NCBI RefSeq assembly: GCF_963853665.1
Contig: NZ_OY970459.1
Coordinates: 2,232,001-2,296,000, forward strand
Source: Mycobacterium decipiens
Lineage (GTDB): Bacteria > Actinomycetota > Actinomycetes > Mycobacteriales > Mycobacteriaceae
Reading direction: 5' to 3'
DNA length: 64,000 nt
In this document: positions 26,661-38,000 of the stretch, in pieces
Layout of the letters: every line of letters begins with the position of its first letter
Numbering within the stretch: the stretch's first letter is position 1
Translations under genes and position numbers: made by a program
The notes under the pieces: generated by a model
Database searches by the model: none
Told to the model about the DNA's origin: nothing
What the model saw: the letters and a program-made list of their open reading frames with translations, nothing else

Positions 26661-29600
26661 TCACGAAGGTGCTGCAATGTTGGCTTTTGATGTCAATTTG
26701 TCGTAAAGGTGGTCCGCCAAACCCCGGATGGTGGTGATGTCGGATGTGGTAATGCGTATCTTGGTCTCGGCTTCAATGTGGGTGCGCAGTTCGAGGTTCC
26801 CCAGGGAGTCGAGGCCGAACTCGGAGAGCGGACGGTCGGTATCGACGGTGCGTCGCAGAATCAGGCCGACCTGTTCGGAGATCATGCGGCGGAGCCGGGA
26901 TGGCCACTCGTTCTGGTCCATTTCGTCTAGCTCAGCGAGGAACTTGCTTGTGCCCGAACGGCTTTGTCCCAGCGATTGGAACATTTCCCCGAACGGGCTG
27001 CGCTGGGCAAAGGCCGTCAACCACGGTGATCCGATCACCGGGGCGTAGCCGGTGTAGGCGCGATTGTGGCGCAGCAGCGCCTCGAAGGCGTAGGCGCCTT
27101 CCTCGGGATTGATCGCGTCGCCGGCCTCTTCGGCAAACGTTGTCGCGCGGCCGATCTCGGCCCAGGCTCCCCAGGCGATCGAGGTGGCCGGAAGACCCTG
27201 GGTTCGGCGCCATTGGGTAAAGGCGTCCAGCCAGCTGTTGGCCGCGGCATAGGCACCCTGACCTGGTGAGCCCACCAGGGCCGCCGCCGAGGAGAATGAG
27301 CAGAACCAGTCCAGCGGCTGGTCGGCGGTGGCCTGGTGGAGATGCCAGGCGCCGTATACCTTGGGCGCCCAGTCACGCTCGATGAGTTCTTCGGTGATGT
27401 TGGCCAACGTCGCGTCCTCGACCACTGCGGCCGCGTGCAGTACACCCCGCAACGGCAGCCCGGTCGCGGTGGCCGCGGCCACTAATTTCTCGGCGGTGCC
27501 GACCTCAGCGATATCGCCGCACTCGACCACCACGTCGGAGCCAATGGCGCGCACGAGTTCGATGGTCTCCAGCGCTTTTTGACTCGGCGCCGAGCGCGAG
27601 CTGAGCACGATGCGTCCGGCACCGGCGCTGGCCATCTTCTCGGCCAGGAATAATCCCAGCCCACCGAGCCCGCCGGTAATGATGTAGGAACCGTCGCCGC
27701 GGAAGACGCGGGCCTGGGCCGGGGGCATCACCACGCTGCTGCGCCCGGCGTGGGGCACATCGAGGATGAGCTTGCCGGTGTGTTCGGCCGCACCCATCAC
27801 CCGGATCGCGGTAGCCGCGTCGGCCAGCGGGTAGTGCGTGCTTTCGGGCATGGGCAGTACGCCCTCGGCGGTCAACCGGTACACGGTGTTGCACAACTCG
27901 CGGACCGCAGCGGGATGACTCACCGACAGCAAGCCGAGGTCCACACCGTAGAACGCGAGGTTCTGCCGGAACGGGAAGAGTCCGAGCTTGGTATCGCCGT
28001 AGATATCGCGTTTGCCGATCTCGATGAAACGTCCACCCAGGCTTAGCAGTTTGATCCCGGCCAGTTGCGCGGCACCGAACACGGAGTTGAGCACGATGTC
28101 GACGCCGTAGCCGTCGGTGTCACGGCGGATCTGTTCGGCGAATTCCACGCTGCGTGAGTCGTAGACATGCTCGATTCCCATGTCGCGCAACAGTTGCCGA
28201 CGCGTCTCGCTGCCGGCGGTGGCGTAGATCTCGGCTCCGGCGGCACGTGCGATCGCAATCGCCGCCTGACCCACCCCACCTGTGCCGGAGTGGATCAGTA
28301 CTTTGTCACCGGTCTTGATCCGGGCCAGCTCCTGCAGGCCGTACCAAGCGGTGGCCGAGGCGGTGGTCACCGCGGCGGCCTGGGCATCGGTCAGGCCCGC
28401 TGGCAAGGTGGCGGCCAGACGGGCATCACACGTGACGAATGTGCTCCAGCACCCGTTGGGGGACATTCCGCCGACATGGTCGCCGACCTTGTGGTCGGTG
28501 ACGTCGGGTCCGACCGCGGTCACCACGCCGGCGAAATCGGTGCCCAGCTGTGGCTGGCGCCCGTCAAGGGTCTGGTAGCGGCCGAAGGTGACCAGCACAT
28601 CGGCGAAGTTAATGCTGGACGCGTTGACCGCAACCTCGATCTCGCCCGGCCCCGGTGGGACCCGGTCGAATGCGGTGAATTCCAAAGTTTGCAGGTCACC
28701 GGGTGTACGGATTTGCAAACGCACGCCGTGGTGCTCGTGGTCGACGATGGTGGTCTGGCGCTCCTCGGGGCGTAGCGGAGCCGGGCACAATCGCGCGGTG
28801 TACCACTCGTCGTTGCGCCAGGCCGTCTCATCTTCTCCGGACTCGGCCAGCAGCAGTTGGCGCGCGACCTGCTCGGTGCCGGTCTGCTCGTCGACATCGA
28901 TGTAGGTGACCTTCAAGTGCGGGTGCTCGGCGCTGATCACCCGCAGCAGTCCACGCAGCCCGCCCTGTTCAAGGTTGGCGCGGTCGTCGGCCAGCACCGT
29001 CTGGGCGTTTCTGGTCACGACATATAGGCGGGGCGCTTGGCCCACGATTTCTGGGAGTTCGCGGGCGATGCGCACCACATGCTTGACGTACTGCCCGCCG
29101 CGGGCGGGAGACTCCCGATCGGGGTTACCGTTTTGCGGGGAGGTGAGCACCACCACACCGGTGAACCCGCCGGCTTCGAACTGGTCGCGCAGCCGTGCGG
29201 CCTGTGCCGCATGGTCGGCGTCATGGAGCCAGGACATTGTCGTGCATTGCGCGTCGTGCAGTTTCAGCGCGTCGGTCAACTCGGTAGCCACTAGGTCCGC
29301 GGCATCGGAGGTGCTGATCAACAGCCACCTCCCCGGCTCTTCGTGACCTTTCTCCGCCAGCTCGCGCTGTTGCCATTCGATGGTCAGCAACCGCTCGCCC
29401 AGGACACGGTCACGTTCGCTGCTCTGGGACACGCCGGTGCCCATCCGCAGGCCGCGCACCGACAGCAGCACGGTGCCGTGCTCGTCCAACACGTCGAGGT
29501 CGGCTTCGATGCCCGAGCCGCACCCGGTCACCGTCGTGTAGCAGTAATGGGCGTGGCGAGCCGGGCCGTAAGCACGGATCCGGCGCACACCCAACGGCAG

Positions 29601-32600
29601 TAACAGACCGCCCGCCATATTTTCGTTGGCATTGCGGACACTGGGGTGCGCGGCCACTGACTGGAAACACGCGTCCAGCAGGGCCGGATGCACCCCATAG
29701 GCACCCTGTTGGGAGCGGATCGAGCCCGGCACCGCGACTTCGGCCAGCACCGTGGTGCCGCCAGTTTCCTGGGCGGTGTGTGCGGTCGCCAGGCCGGTGA
29801 AAGCCGGACCGTACTGAATACCGCGCACGTCGAACCCTTGCCGAAGGTCATCGCCTGCCGCGGGGTTCGGGTGCAGCGCCAGCAGGCCCGCTATGTCCTG
29901 CACGGCTGGCTGATCGTCATCCGCTGCGGCATGCAGCATGGCCGAGGCCCGCCGCGACCGCTCTCCATCCTGGTTGGTCTCCACCACGAATGGGACCACC
30001 CCGGGTGCCTCCACCGTCGCGGTGGCGGCGACGGGGGTTTCTTCATCGAGCAGCAGCATCTGCTCAAACCGGATATCGCGAACTTCGGACGCCTCGCCGA
30101 GAACGGTGCGCGCCGCGGCCAACGCCATTTCGCAGTAGGCAGCCCCCGGAAAGGCGGCCGCACTGTGGATCTGGTGATCGGCCAGCCAGGGCAGCGCCAC
30201 GGTTCCGACCTCACCCTGCCAAACGTGTCGCTCCGGCTCCTCGGGCAGCCGTACATGGGAGCCCAACAACGGATGGACGGCGACGGTATTGGCGCGTGCG
30301 AGCCGATCCGTAGTGTCGTCGATAAGCAGGCGGCGGTGGTTCCACGCGGGCAGCGGCGCCTCGATCAGCCGCCCATCGGGGTAGAGCACTGAGAAGTCCA
30401 CCGCGGCGCCCGCGGCGTATAGGTCGCCGACCAGTCCGCGCAGCCCGTGCGGCAGAGGTTGCTCACGGCGCATGCCGGCCAGCGCAGCCGCTGACATGTC
30501 GAGGCTGCGCGCGGTCTGATCGATGGCGTGGGTCAGCAATGGGTGTGGGCTTAGCTCGGTGAAGACGCGGTAGCCGTCCTCGAGTGCTGCCTGCACCGCG
30601 GCGGCGAAGCGCACCGTGTGGCGTAGGTTGTCCACCCAGTAGTAGGCGTCGCAGTATGGCTCCTCGCGCGGGTCAAACAAGGTCGCCGAGTAGTAGGGGA
30701 TCTTCGATTCCAGTGGGCTGATCTCGGCGAGCAGCTCGGCCAGCTCATCGAGAATCGGGTCCACCTGCGGGGAGTGGGAGGCCACGTCGACGGCCACTTC
30801 CCGGGCCATCACGTCGCGCTCTTCCCAGGCGGCCACCAGATCGCGCACGGTCTGGGTCGCCCCGCCGATCACGGTGGACTGCGGCGAGGCCACCACAGCG
30901 ACCACGGCGTCGTTGACCCCGCGTGCCATCAACTCCGAAAGTACTTGCTGGGCAGGTAGTTCCACCGAGGCCATGGCACCGGAACCGGCGATGCGGGTCA
31001 TCAGCTTGGAGCGGCGGCAGATGACGCGCACCCCGTCGGCTAGGGACAACGCTCCGGCGACCACCGCGGCCGCGGATTCACCCAGTGAGTGGCCGATCAC
31101 CGCGCCGGGGGCCACGCCATAGGACTTCATCGTGGCCGCCAGCGCGACCTGCATGGTGAACAGGGTCGGCTGCACCCGGTCGATGCCGGTCACCACCTGC
31201 GGTGCGGTCATCGCCTCGGTCACCGAGAAGCCGGACTCCGCGGCGACCAGCGGCTCGATCTCGGCGACCGTCGCGGCGAACACCGGCTCGTTGGCCAACA
31301 GGTCGGTGCCCATGGTTGCCCACTGCGAACCCTGCCCAGAGAACACCCAGACCGGTCCGCGGTCGTCCCGGCCGACCGCCGGCGGATAAGGCGTCTCGCC
31401 GTGGGCGACCTCGCGTAGCGCCTCGGTCAGCTCGGTGGCGGTGCTGGCCAGCACGGCGCTGCGCACCGGCCGGTACCCGCGCCGGCGGGCCAGCGTGTAG
31501 GCCAGATCGGCTGGCGCGAGGCCGGGTTCTTGTGCGTCGACCCAATCGGCCAGCCGCTCGGCGGATTGGCGCAGTGCGTCCTGCGAGCTCGCCGACAGCG
31601 GAAACAGCAGCGCCCCGTCCACACCGGGACTGGCCGGCGCGCCGGAACCGTCGGCGGGCGCGGGAGCTTGTTCGAGAATGGCGTGCACATTGGTTCCCGA
31701 GATGCCGTAGGACGACACCGCCGCCCGCCGGGGCGCGTCGTGATCGCTCGTGGGCCACGGCGTAATCTCTTGCGGCACAAACAGTTCAGTGTCAATCTCG
31801 GCGAGCTTGTCGGGCAGGCCGGTGAAGTGCAGATTCTGCGGGACCACGCCGTGCTGTAGGGCGAGGACCGCCTTCATTAGCCCTAACGCTCCGGCGGCGG
31901 ACTGGGTGTGTCCGAAATTGGTCTTCACCGATCCGAGCACGCAGGGGCCGTCGTTGCCGTATACCTCGGCCAGGCTGGCGTATTCGATGGGGTCACCCAC
32001 TGGGGTGCCGGTGCCGTGCGCCTCGACCACGCCGACGGTGGCCGGGTCCACGTCGGCCGCCGCCAGCGCCGCGCGGTAAACCGTGGCTTGCGCGTCTGCC
32101 GACGGTGTCACGATATTGACGGTGTGGCCGTCCTGGTTGGCGGCGGTGCCGCGGATCACCGCGAGAATCCGGTCACCGTCGGCCAGCGCATCGGGCAGCC
32201 GCTTGAGTAACAGCACGGCAGCGCCCTCGCCGGACACGAAACCGTCGGCGGCCTCGTCGAACGCATGGCAGCGTCCGGTCGGCGACAGCATGCCCGATGC
32301 CGACCCCGAGGCGAACCTGCGTGGTTCCAGCATTGCGTAGACACCGCCCGCGAACGCCAGGTCACTTTCGCCGTCATTCAGGCTGCGACAGGCGAGGTGG
32401 GCAGCAAACAAACCAGAAGAGCATGCGGTGTCGACCGTGACCGCGGGACCGTGGACCTTGAGCGCGTACGCGATCCGCCCCGACGCCATGCAGGAGTTGG
32501 TGCCGGTATTGCCGTACGGCCCCTCGAATGTATGCGCGTCGGCATGCACGAACTGGTAGTCGCCGTGGTTCAATCCGATGAACACACCGGTTAGCGAGCC

Positions 32601-32954
32601 CCCCATCTGCTGCGGAGTCAGCCCCGCGTGTTCCATGGCCTCCCAGGAGGTTTCCAGCAGCAAGCGGTGCTGCGGGTCCATTGCAGTGGCTTCTGTTTCA
32701 GGGATTCCGAAGAACTCCGGATCGAAGTCGCCGATGTTCTCCATGAACGCGCCCCACTTACAAATGGACCGTCCAGGCACACCGGGTTCGGGGTCGTAGT
32801 ACTCGTCGATGTCCCAGCGGTCGGGGGGAACCTCGGTGACAAGATCGTCCCCCCGCAGCAACGCATCCCACAACAGGTCAGGCGAGTCAATGCCCCCCGG
32901 CAGCCGGCACGCCATACCAATGACGGCAACCGGCACAACACGTGTCTTATCCAC
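26661..32954 (-). CDS. pks5: Pks5-type mycocerosic-acid-synthase-like polyketide synthase (cassette 2)
   Basis: This 2097-residue iterative type I PKS makes methyl-branched long-chain fatty acids from methylmalonyl-CoA. Domain order: KS (active Cys in VDTACSSG; His in [11 protein letters not shown] and NFGHTQ), AT (GHSLGES, ~residue 630), DH ([15 protein letters not shown], ~900–1190), ER ([19 protein letters not shown], ~1420–1730), KR ([16 protein letters not shown], ~1750–1980) and ACP (phosphopantetheine Ser in [12 protein letters not shown]). There is no thioesterase, as in mycocerosic acid synthase, consistent with release by PapA. GTG 32954 follows AAGGAG by about 10 nt and beats the longer frame to 32984. 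It diverges from the other PKS throughout, including KS residues beside the active Cys (CSSGLFAA against CSSSLLAV). Confidence 0.95.
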   Translation of the reverse strand: MDKTRVVPVAVIGMACRLPGGIDSPDLLWDALLRGDDLVTEVPPDRWDIDEYYDPEPGVPGRSICKWGAFMENIGDFDPEFFGIPETEATAMDPQHRLLLETSWEAMEHAGLTPQQMGGSLTGVFIGLNHGDYQFVHADAHTFEGPYGNTGTNSCMASGRIAYALKVHGPAVTVDTACSSGLFAAHLACRSLNDGESDLAFAGGVYAMLEPRRFASGSASGMLSPTGRCHAFDEAADGFVSGEGAAVLLLKRLPDALADGDRILAVIRGTAANQDGHTVNIVTPSADAQATVYRAALAAADVDPATVGVVEAHGTGTPVGDPIEYASLAEVYGNDGPCVLGSVKTNFGHTQSAAGALGLMKAVLALQHGVVPQNLHFTGLPDKLAEIDTELFVPQEITPWPTSDHDAPRRAAVSSYGISGTNVHAILEQAPAPADGSGAPASPGVDGALLFPLSASSQDALRQSAERLADWVDAQEPGLAPADLAYTLARRRGYRPVRSAVLASTATELTEALREVAHGETPYPPAVGRDDRGPVWVFSGQGSQWATMGTDLLANEPVFAATVAEIEPLVAAESGFSVTEAMTAPQVVTGIDRVQPTLFTMQVALAATMKSYGVAPGAVIGHSLGESAAAVVAGALSLADGVRVICRRSKLMTRIAGSGAMASVELPAQQVLSELMARGVNDAVVAVVASPQSTVIGGATQTVRDLVAAWEERDVMAREVAVDVASHSPQVDPILDELAELLAEISPLESKIPYYSATLFDPREEPYCDAYYWVDNLRHTVRFAAAVQAALEDGYRVFTELSPHPLLTHAIDQTARSLDMSAAALAGMRREQPLPHGLRGLVGDLYAAGAAVDFSVLYPDGRLIEAPLPAWNHRRLLIDDTTDRLARANTVAVHPLLGSHVRLPEEPERHVWQGEVGTVALPWLADHQIHSAAAFPGAAYCEMALAAARTVLGEASEVRDIRFEQMLLLDEETPVAATATVEAPGVVPFVVETNQDGERSRRASAMLHAAADDDQPAVQDIAGLLALHPNPAAGDDLRQGFDVRGIQYGPAFTGLATAHTAQETGGTTVLAEVAVPGSIRSQQGAYGVHPALLDACFQSVAAHPSVRNANENMAGGLLLPLGVRRIRAYGPARHAHYCYTTVTGCGSGIEADLDVLDEHGTVLLSVRGLRMGTGVSQSSERDRVLGERLLTIEWQQRELAEKGHEEPGRWLLISTSDAADLVATELTDALKLHDAQCTTMSWLHDADHAAQAARLRDQFEAGGFTGVVVLTSPQNGNPDRESPARGGQYVKHVVRIARELPEIVGQAPRLYVVTRNAQTVLADDRANLEQGGLRGLLRVISAEHPHLKVTYIDVDEQTGTEQVARQLLLAESGEDETAWRNDEWYTARLCPAPLRPEERQTTIVDHEHHGVRLQIRTPGDLQTLEFTAFDRVPPGPGEIEVAVNASSINFADVLVTFGRYQTLDGRQPQLGTDFAGVVTAVGPDVTDHKVGDHVGGMSPNGCWSTFVTCDARLAATLPAGLTDAQAAAVTTASATAWYGLQELARIKTGDKVLIHSGTGGVGQAAIAIARAAGAEIYATAGSETRRQLLRDMGIEHVYDSRSVEFAEQIRRDTDGYGVDIVLNSVFGAAQLAGIKLLSLGGRFIEIGKRDIYGDTKLGLFPFRQNLAFYGVDLGLLSVSHPAAVRELCNTVYRLTAEGVLPMPESTHYPLADAATAIRVMGAAEHTGKLILDVPHAGRSSVVMPPAQARVFRGDGSYIITGGLGGLGLFLAEKMASAGAGRIVLSSRSAPSQKALETIELVRAIGSDVVVECGDIAEVGTAEKLVAAATATGLPLRGVLHAAAVVEDATLANITEELIERDWAPKVYGAWHLHQATADQPLDWFCSFSSAAALVGSPGQGAYAAANSWLDAFTQWRRTQGLPATSIAWGAWAEIGRATTFAEEAGDAINPEEGAYAFEALLRHNRAYTGYAPVIGSPWLTAFAQRSPFGEMFQSLGQSRSGTSKFLAELDEMDQNEWPSRLRRMISEQVGLILRRTVDTDRPLSEFGLDSLGNLELRTHIEAETKIRITTSDITTIRGLADHLYDKLTSKANIAAPS

Positions 32955-33521
32955 GTCCGTTTCGCTCCTTACCCCGTGCTTCAAACCTTTGTCAGCTGCG
33001 TATCGTCAAACTTCGGTCCGGGCTGACAGAACCGCAGCATCAGACGCACCCACTGACCCCCACACTTCAAGCCAACTTTTTAGTTCATTGGCGTGATCAG
33101 CAGCGTAGCCGGTTGCACTCATACATGTGGAAAAATCGTTCGGACGTACAAAAAAAGTTCCTGGCGCTGGCGTCAATACCAGGCCGTCCTCGGATCTATG
33201 ACTGATTCATCAGTCAATAGCGAAGTACCTGCGTATGGGGATAATGCGCCAGTGTAGGGTGTAGTTCGCGAGACGCTGTGCGCCTCGCTGTCCCATGTCG
33301 CCTTTCCCTGGCTCGCCGCCAATATGTGATGGTGGACGACCGCCCGTGCCGGACTGGCTTAGGTTGCCAGCCGGGCTCCGTACCACCCAAATTGCCTAGC
33401 CGCGGAAGACGGATTGCCGAAGTGTGGGAGGCTACCCGAACTCCGATGCTCAGGTTAAGCCAATTGGTGCCCCGAAATCCTCGAAATCGGAAATATTACC
33501 GGCAGGTTTCGCTGGATGCGC
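32955..33521. other. Intergenic region between the two pks–papA cassettes
   Basis: These 567 nt lie between the stop of the first PapA gene and the start of the second PKS, both on the minus strand. It contains the promoter side of the downstream PKS, an A-rich stretch near 33125–33160 and an 18-nt palindrome at 33199–33216. No ORF with protein-like composition was found. Its length is far greater than the 58-nt gaps inside each cassette, so the second cassette probably has its own promoter. Confidence 0.6.
33199..33216. promoter_or_regulatory. Perfect 18-nt palindrome, candidate operator
   Basis: TGACTGAT and ATCAGTCA form 8-nt perfect inverted arms around a 2-nt centre (TC). The site is ~245 nt upstream of the second PKS start in otherwise non-coding DNA. 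Its length and symmetry suit a dimeric TetR- or GntR-type repressor. The cognate regulator is not identified; no regulator gene lies in the glycolipid part of the window. Confidence 0.5.
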
Positions 33522-34979
33522 TCAAGGCCGTTGCCCCTGAAGCTGGGCGCCCAGGGGCGGGAGGACGATATCGCTCGATCTGCCTTCGGCGATGCGCAGG
33601 TACACCGATTTCATTGTCTGCAGGTACCGCGCGACCGAGCCATGGGCAATCGGATTGCTCGGGAACGACGCCGTGACGGTGGTCTCCTCGTGGAACTTGT
33701 TGACCCACATGCACACTCGCGCGCTGATCCTGCCGTCGCTGAATACCCTGACGTTCATTCGGTCCAGCTGCAGTGCGATGACCGCTGACAGCGGAGGCAC
33801 GCCGGCATCGAGGAACGACAGCATGGGAAAGCCGCCGCGCAAAGGGGGCCTGGTGAGCCAGGGCGCCAGTTCCAACACGCGCTCGAACGGCACTTTGGCC
33901 AAATGGGTGCTCTGATCGAAGGAGATCTGGGCGCCCCGGGCGGTCTCGGCGAAGGACGAGCCGACTGCGACGGTGAACGGTATGTGGCCGATGAACCATC
34001 CGGTGGTCATCAATTCCGACGGCGCGTTACGAGTGCTGGTGGGAGTTACGGCGTAATAGGTATTCGAGCCGGTGAGTTCATGTTCGGTGAGGGCAGCGCA
34101 TGCGAACACGCCACCGCTGAACCGGGCGCCGGCGCTGGTGCAGGCCGCCTCGAATCGGGCGCTCTGGCGGGCGTCCATCAGTTGCAGCGAAAGCAATTCA
34201 CCCGTGGCGACCAGCGACGTGTCACCCAACGGCAACGGGAACGACGGCAGAGCCCCGTCGTTGCTTTCGAAGAATTCAATCCATTGCCGTATCTCTGGGG
34301 ACTTGAGCGTCAACCCGCAGGTGTAGGCGCGCTCGCGCAGGCAATAGTCCGCATAGCTGCCGACGTCCGGCAGGGGGCTCGGGCCGTCACCGTCGATCAG
34401 GGCGTGGTACATCCCGTGAATCTCCCAGAACAGGGCACTGATGAACGTCGCGTCAACATGGAGATGATCAATACTGATGCAGACGGTGAAGTGGTCGTCT
34501 CGCTGAATGATGGCGAACCTGAAGCAATCCCACTGCAGTGGACTCGGCGTAGCCAATATGTAGTCTTGCCACTGTTTTGGCGTCATCTCGCCATGTTCAA
34601 CCGGAATCATTTCGATGGCGGCCGGATCGTTGATCATGTGCCGAACGATGTGCGCAGTATCGGTGAATTCGAACCAGCTGTGGTACGTGTCGTGTCTGCG
34701 CAGGTGCGTGTTGATGACGTACGTCATCGCCCGGATGTCGCATTGACCGCCGATGTCCAAGGCGGCCACCACGAGCCGGGACATGTCGAGGCCGCGCGCA
34801 GCTTGGTCGCGATAGCCAAGCAGGTGCCGGGCTTGGATATAACTTGGCGGCACTGCACTTATTGGTGCATTTCGCGCCTTGTGGAGCGCAGCTGGTGAGG
34901 CGCGCCAAAGCCAGACCGAACCAGGGGCAGGGACCCAGTCGCCGACGGTCGCCAGACCTACGTGGCCCAAGACAACCAA
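33522..34979 (-). CDS. PapA-type acyltransferase (cassette 1)
   Basis: This 485-residue acyltransferase is paralogous to the one at 25157–26602. The HxxxD catalytic motif is in SIDHLHVDATFI. The shared blocks CDIRAMTYVINTHLRRHDTY, PSPLQWDCFRFAI, GARFSGGVFACAAL and WFIGHIPFTVAV are all present, so it should be active. The start is TTG 34979: AAGGAG lies 5 nt upstream, a strong ribosome site. It begins 58 nt after the stop of the upstream PKS, exactly the same gap as in the second cassette. By position it is the pap gene between two pks5 genes known from smooth tubercle bacilli (M. canettii), whose loss went with pks5 recombination in M. tuberculosis. Confidence 0.9.
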   Translation of the reverse strand: MVVLGHVGLATVGDWVPAPGSVWLWRASPAALHKARNAPISAVPPSYIQARHLLGYRDQAARGLDMSRLVVAALDIGGQCDIRAMTYVINTHLRRHDTYHSWFEFTDTAHIVRHMINDPAAIEMIPVEHGEMTPKQWQDYILATPSPLQWDCFRFAIIQRDDHFTVCISIDHLHVDATFISALFWEIHGMYHALIDGDGPSPLPDVGSYADYCLRERAYTCGLTLKSPEIRQWIEFFESNDGALPSFPLPLGDTSLVATGELLSLQLMDARQSARFEAACTSAGARFSGGVFACAALTEHELTGSNTYYAVTPTSTRNAPSELMTTGWFIGHIPFTVAVGSSFAETARGAQISFDQSTHLAKVPFERVLELAPWLTRPPLRGGFPMLSFLDAGVPPLSAVIALQLDRMNVRVFSDGRISARVCMWVNKFHEETTVTASFPSNPIAHGSVARYLQTMKSVYLRIAEGRSSDIVLPPLGAQLQGQRP

Positions 34980-35037
34980 TGTCGCTCCTTAAGATTCAGC
35001 CCAGACTCTCAGGGTATTTCATGACAGCGCTAGACCC

Positions 35038-38000
35038 TTACATTGTCGCCGTGGCGTTTTCGGCAGCGGCCAGCGTCTCGCACAAGTGATCCGCTAGGCC
35101 CCGCACCGTGGTGACGTCGGTCGAGTGGATGCGTACCCCGGTTTCAGTTTCGATGCGGGTGCGCAATTCCAGGTTGCCCAGTGAATCGAGGCCGTACAGC
35201 GACAGCGGACGGTCCGGGTCTACGGTGCGGCGCAGAATCATGCTGACCTGCTCGGCGATCAGACGACGAAATCGCTTGGGCCACTCTGCGAGCGGAAGCT
35301 CTTCGAGTTCCGCACGGAACTGGCTGTGTTTGGGTCGGCTTGTTCCGGTGGATTGGAATGCGCCTGCGAAGCGGCTACGTTGCGCCAGGGCAGTCAACCA
35401 GGCAGATCCGACGACCGGGGCATACCCGCTAACTGTACGAGTGCTGCGCAGCAGCGCTTCGAACGCGTAGGCACCTTCGTTGGGGGTGATCATCGCGGTG
35501 TCGCCGCTTTCCGCCAGGCCTGCGCCGCGGCCGATCTCGGCCCACGCGCCCCAGGCGATCGCGCTAGCCGGACGGCCGTGGGCCCGCCGCCAGTGGGTGA
35601 AGGCATCCAGCCAGCTGTTGGCCGCGGCATAGGCACCCTGTCCCGGCGAGCCCAGCAGGGCCGCCGCCGAGGAGAACGAACAGAACCAGTCCAGCGGTGC
35701 GGCTGCGGTGGCCTGGTGCAGATTCCACGCGCCACGCACCTTCGGCGCCCAGTCGCGCTCGATCAACTCGTCGGTGATGTTGGCCAGGGTGGCGTCCTCG
35801 ACTACGGCAGCCCCGTGTAGCACACCGCGCAACGGAAGCCCGGTGGCGGTTGCGGCCGCGACCAACCTCTGTGCGGTGTCGGCGAGCGCGATGTCGCCAC
35901 ATACCACCGCGATGTCCGATCCGGTGGTCCGGATGAGTTCGATTGTCTCCAAGACTCTTTGGTTAGGCGCGGAACGCGAGTTGAGCACGATGCGGCCGGC
36001 GCCCGCCCCACCGTTCGCCGAGGCCATCTGTTCGGCGAGGAACAACCCGAGGCCACCGAGACCGCCGGTGATGATGTAGGCCCCGTCGGGGCGGAAGACG
36101 CGAACGTGCTCGCGCGGCATTGTCACGCTGCTGGTCCCGGTCTGCGGAATGTCGAGGACGAGCTTGCCGGTGTGTTCGGCCGCACTCATCACCCGGATGG
36201 CGGTGGCTGCCTCGGCAAGCGGGTAGTGCGTGCTCTCGGGCATTGGCAGCGAGCCCTCGGCGGTCAGTCGGTACACCGTGCCGAACAGATCTCGGAGGCT
36301 GTCCGGGTGGGTGATCGACATCAGCCACAGGTCAAGGGCGAAAAAGGCCAGGTTGCGGCGGAACGGAAGGAGCCCCAGCCGGGTGTCGCCGTAGATGTCG
36401 CGTTTGCCGATCTCGACGAATCGTCCACCGAAGGTGAGTAGGTCGACTCCGGCGCGCTGCGCCGCGCCGGTCAGTGAGTTGAGCACGACGTCTACGCCGG
36501 CGTTGCCGGTGTCGCGGCGGATCAGCTCGGCAAAGTCGATGTTTCGCGAGTCGTAAACATGATCAATTCCCATGGTGCGTAATGTCTCTCGACGAGACTC
36601 GCTGCCGGCGGTGGCGAAAATCTCGGCTCCGGTGGCGCGGGCGATGGCGATCGCCGCCTGGCCGACACCGCCGGTCGCGGAATGGATCAGCACCTTGTCA
36701 CCGGCTTTGATCCGCGCCAGGTCTTGCAGGGCGTACCAGGCGGTGGCCGATGCTGTGGTCACCGCGGCGGCTTGGGCGTCGGTCAGGCCTACCGGGATCT
36801 TGACGGCGAGGTGCGCCGCACAGATGACATACGTTGCCCAGCATCCGTTGGCCGACAGGCCGCCCACCCGGTCACCGACCTTCAGTTCTGTGACGTCGGG
36901 CCCGATCGCGGTCACCACGCCAACGAAGTCGCTGCCCAGCCCCGGTAGCGGTCCAACGCTGCGGTATCTGCCGAATACGCCGAGCACATCGGCGAAGTTG
37001 ATGCTGGATGCGGTGACCGCGACCTCGATCTGTCCGGGACCGGGCGAAACCCGCTCGAACGCGACGAGTTCCATCGTTTGGAGGTCACCCACGGTGCGGA
37101 TCTGCATGCGCATCCCGTCACGCCCATGGTTGACGATGGTGGTTCGCCGTTCTTCGGGGCCCAGCGGAGCGGGGCGCAGGCGTGCGATGTACAAGCTGTC
37201 GTTGCGCCAGGCGGTCTCGTCTTCTTCCGACCCGGCCAGCAGTTGTCTTCCCACCTGCTCCGCAGTGGTCTGCTGGTCGACGTCGATATGGGTGGTATGC
37301 AGGTGCGGGTGCTCGGCGCCGATTACCCGCAGCAGGCCGCGCACGCCGCCCTGCTCGAGATTGGCGCAATCGTCGGCCAGTACCGTCTGGGCGTCTCTGG
37401 TCACGACATACAACCGCGGCGCACAGCCCGGGATGTCGGTTAGCTCAGCGGCGATGCGTACCAGCTGCTGGACGTAGTCACTGCTCAGAAACCCAGGGCA
37501 CGGACCGGAAGGTTTGCGATTGGGTGGCCCGGTCAGCACGACCACGCCGGCCAAGTTGCGGACACCAAGCGCAGCACGCAACCGCTCGGCAGGTCGTGCT
37601 GACCGGGGCGACTGGCCGGTGTGCCGCGGCCAGGACAGGGCTACGCATTCCGCGCCGTGCAGCCGCAACGCATCGGCTAACCCCGTCGCGAACAGATCGG
37701 CGGCTTCATCGACAGGGGGGCCAACGCTGATCAGCAGCCATGCTCCGGTTGTCCCAGCATCAATCCTGGCCAGCTCGCCGCGCTGCCAGTCGATGGTCAG
37801 TAGCCGTTCGCCCAGCAGGCGATCCTGGTCGGTGCTCTCCGAGAAGCCGGTGCCCATCTGCAGGCCACGCACGATCAGCACCACAGACCCGTGCTCGTCC
37901 ATGACATCGATGTCGGCCTCGACATTCGTGCCGCACTCGGTCACCCTCGTATGGCAGTAGCGGACGTTGCGGGTGGACGCATAGGTGCGCAACCGGCGCA

